From the NCBI GenBank assembly GCA_019104865.1, contig JAHRWZ010000101.1:1-64000 (forward strand): a stretch of DNA of 64,000 nucleotides, written 5' to 3'. This document shows positions 62,013 to 64,000 of this stretch, piece by piece. The translations under genes were made by a program, and so were the position numbers. Every line of letters begins with the position of its first letter. Positions within the stretch are counted from its first letter, which is position 1. The stretch comes from Castellaniella sp. GTDB lineage: Bacteria; Pseudomonadota; Gammaproteobacteria; Burkholderiales; Burkholderiaceae_B. The notes beneath the pieces were generated by a model that worked only from the letters and a program-made list of their open reading frames with translations, was not told the DNA's origin and did not search any database.

Positions 62013-62034
62013 TGCTTGCCGTATCAGGGGAGGC

Positions 62035-63147
62035 TTAGGGCCTGCTCACGCCAAACGCCGCCGCGGCGCGCCCGATCCGGTCATTGACGCCCTGCCAGGC
62101 CGGGTCTTGGGGCGGGCGCTGCAGCAGGATGCGGTCATAGCCGGCGGCATCCAGTTCCCGCAGCAAGGCGTACAGCCGACGGGCATAGACGACCGGATCG
62201 GCGGGCACCACCACCCAGTCCACCCTCCGGGGTGCGGGACCCGGGGGCGATTCCAGGATGACGACCGCCGTGCGAGGCCGCCAAAGCCCGGATGGGACAA
62301 CGAGGCCCGACGGCCCGGCGGCCGCGATTGTCTCGACCCGCGCGACGCCTGAGGCGAATGCGGCAGCCGGATCGGGCGACCGCAGCCAGGCGGCCAGATC
62401 GGCCGATTCCACCAGCGTCACCGGGGTATGCGGCGCATAGTGCGCCTTGAGCGACCCCGAAACGCGGGGCGCAGCAGCGTCGGGCTGCGCCGGCAGATCG
62501 CCCAGCACTTCGGCCAGCTGCAGGATGTTGATGTGCCCGGGGCGCAGCAGCGTGGGGCCCACGCCCTGATCCAGGCGCGACAGATCCAGGATGGTCGACT
62601 CGATGCCGACCTGGGATTCCCCACCTTCCAGAATCATCAGGGCCTGCGCATCGAGTTCGGGAAATTCGTGGCGGACATGATCCGGGTGGGTGGGCGACAC
62701 CTGGCCGAACTGATTGGCCGATGGCGCCGCCACCCCGCCGCAGCCGTGCGGCTTGAGGCTGGCAAAGACATGCAACAGGGTCTGCGCAATGGGGTGCGAA
62801 GGGCAGCGCAAGCCGATGCTGGCCTGACCGCCGCTGACGGCATCCGGAATACGCGCGGCGCGCGGCAGGATCAGCGTCAGCGGACCCGGCCAGAACGCCG
62901 CCATCAGTTGACGCGCCTGGGGCGGCACCGAGGCCGCCCAGTAGCCAGGATCCGTATCCGGCGCCAGATGAACGATGATCGGATGATTGGCCGGGCGCTT
63001 TTTGGCGGCATAGATCAGGGCCACCGCCTGGGGATTTTCCGCATCGGCCCCCAGGCCATACACCGTTTCGGTCGGAAAGGCGACCAGGCGCCCCTGAGCC
63101 AGACGGTGGGCGGCCTCGATGATCCGGGTCTGATCGACCTTAGGCAT
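62035..63147 (-). CDS. L-threonylcarbamoyladenylate synthase, Sua5 type
   Basis: Makes threonylcarbamoyl-AMP for t6A tRNA modification. The 370-aa product has the N-terminal YrdC domain (about 1-200, with LVAFPTETVYGLGADA, KKRPANHPIIVH and SANQFGQVSPT) and a C-terminal Sua5 domain (about 225-370, GSLKAHYAPHTPV as linker). So it is the longer Sua5 form rather than TsaC. It overlaps the purK stop by 8 bases. Confidence 0.93.
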   Translation of the reverse strand: MPKVDQTRIIEAAHRLAQGRLVAFPTETVYGLGADAENPQAVALIYAAKKRPANHPIIVHLAPDTDPGYWAASVPPQARQLMAAFWPGPLTLILPRAARIPDAVSGGQASIGLRCPSHPIAQTLLHVFASLKPHGCGGVAAPSANQFGQVSPTHPDHVRHEFPELDAQALMILEGGESQVGIESTILDLSRLDQGVGPTLLRPGHINILQLAEVLGDLPAQPDAAAPRVSGSLKAHYAPHTPVTLVESADLAAWLRSPDPAAAFASGVARVETIAAAGPSGLVVPSGLWRPRTAVVILESPPGPAPRRVDWVVVPADPVVYARRLYALLRELDAAGYDRILLQRPPQDPAWQGVNDRIGRAAAAFGVSRP

Positions 63148-64000
63148 CGGGCAATCCCAGCACGGCGGCCACCCGGGCGATGCGCGCATGCAGTTCCGCC
63201 GCGTCGCGTCCCAGAATATTCACGTGGCCCATCTTGCGGCCCCGGCGCGCCTCGGATTTGGCATACAGATGCAGCCGCGTGCCCGGCACCGTCAACACAC
63301 CCGCCCAATCCGGCTCGCGGTGCGCCCCCCGGGCATCGAACCACAGATCGCCCAGCAGATTGAGCATGGCCGCCGGACAGAGCATGTCGGCCGACCCCAG
63401 CGGCAGACGCGCCATGACGCGGGCCTGCTGCTCGAACTGACTGACCAGGCAGCTGTCCTGCGTATGATGGCCGCTGTTGTGCGGGCGCGGCGCCATCTCG
63501 TTGGCGATCACCCGCCCGTCGCGCAGCACGAAGAATTCCACGCACAGCACCCCGTGGTAATCCAGGTGGTCGGCGATCCGCAGGGCATGGTCACGCGCCT
63601 GATCGGCAATCGGCGCGGGAATCGTGCCGTCCACCACGGACAGCGCGAGGATACCGTCCCGGTGGGTGTTGCGCGCCGGTGGATAGGAGACCGCCCGTCC
63701 ATCCAGACCGCGAGCCACGACCACGGAAATCTCGGTATCCAGCGGCTGCAGGGCTTCGAGGATGCAGGGAACGCCACGCATGGCCTCGAAGGCCTGCAGC
63801 GCCTGAGCCCGGTCGGCCACCCTGGCCTGCCCTTTGCCGTCATAACCGAAGCGGGCCGTCTTCAGGATGCCTGGAAACAGCGTCTGCGCGCAGGCATCCA
63901 GGTCGGACGCCTGATGCACGGCGGCATGATCCGCCACCGGCACACCCGATGCCCTCAGGTAGGCCTTTTCCGCCAGACGATCCTGCGCCACCGCCACGGC
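63140..64000 (-). CDS. purK: 5-(carboxyamino)imidazole ribonucleotide synthase, C-terminal part (5' end outside window)
   Basis: ATP-grasp enzyme of purine synthesis. About 285 residues are visible, beginning at or near the ATP-binding domain (QDRLAEKAYLRASGVPV). Typical PurK segments are present: KTARFGYDGKGQ, ISVVVARGLDGR, the CVEFFVLRDG strand and NEMAPRPHNSGHHTQDS. The N-terminal domain lies beyond base 64000. The stop overlaps the Sua5 start. Confidence 0.96.
   Translation of the reverse strand, partial: AVAVAQDRLAEKAYLRASGVPVADHAAVHQASDLDACAQTLFPGILKTARFGYDGKGQARVADRAQALQAFEAMRGVPCILEALQPLDTEISVVVARGLDGRAVSYPPARNTHRDGILALSVVDGTIPAPIADQARDHALRIADHLDYHGVLCVEFFVLRDGRVIANEMAPRPHNSGHHTQDSCLVSQFEQQARVMARLPLGSADMLCPAAMLNLLGDLWFDARGAHREPDWAGVLTVPGTRLHLYAKSEARRGRKMGHVNILGRDAAELHARIARVAAVLGLPDA

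Overview
The window is high-GC chromosomal DNA from a betaproteobacterium, most likely of the Burkholderiales/Alcaligenaceae type (Bordetella, Achromobacter or Castellaniella relatives). This rests on the gene orders leuS-lptE-holA-proA and pyrG-kdsA-(mtfA)-eno-ftsB, the box (aerobic benzoyl-CoA) cluster, and frequent TACAAT -10 boxes. The assignment is inference from gene content; no rRNA or tRNA gene was found. Both ends cut genes: the 3' part of leuS on the left and the 3' part of purK on the right.

Layout. (1) 1-10.5 kb is core housekeeping. On the plus strand: leuS end, lptE, holA, proA, a HemJ-like membrane protein, a THUMP rRNA methyltransferase, a 62-aa orphan gene with its own promoter and terminator, an RDD membrane protein, hslO (Hsp33) and an orphan TadE-like protein. 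On the minus strand: eno-ftsB. (2) 10.7-20 kb has mtfA (plus) wedged between kdsA and eno, then pyrG, a P-type ATPase, an aminopeptidase P and the scoAB CoA transferase (all minus). (3) 20.1-33.9 kb is a 13-gene minus-strand block divergent from a TetR regulator. It encodes a CoA ligase, MaoC hydratase, two SDRs, a crotonase-fold enzyme, an MDR reductase, an alpha/beta hydrolase, an amidase, a VOC protein and a PotABCD-type ABC importer. It looks like a complete uptake and CoA-dependent catabolic system whose substrate I cannot name. A broken LysR gene end lies in its leader. (4) 34-45.7 kb has ETF-ubiquinone oxidoreductase, marC, acs, an MFS permease, prpE, tcdA, a ChaC-like cyclotransferase, pdxH, a flavin reductase and purU. 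(5) 45.7-62 kb is the box benzoate cluster: a MaoC protein, boxR, an enoyl-CoA hydratase, boxA-boxB-boxC (minus), and divergently a DUF4863 protein, boxD, benzoate-CoA ligase, a hydrolase and a five-gene branched-chain-type ABC importer. (6) 62-64 kb has a Sua5-type threonylcarbamoyl-AMP synthase and purK (minus).

How it fits together. In the box region the ABC importer brings in benzoate or a relative, the ligase makes benzoyl-CoA, BoxA/BoxB epoxidise the ring, BoxC opens it and BoxD oxidises the aldehyde, giving beta-oxidation intermediates. BoxR, an HTH plus shikimate-kinase-like repressor, should sense benzoyl-CoA. TGCA-containing sites lie at the predicted boxC, DUF4863/boxD and boxR promoters. 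acs, prpE, scoAB and ETF-QO are compatible with acyl-CoA metabolism fed by both catabolic regions.

The main candidate for an undescribed system is the 20.1-33.9 kb block.
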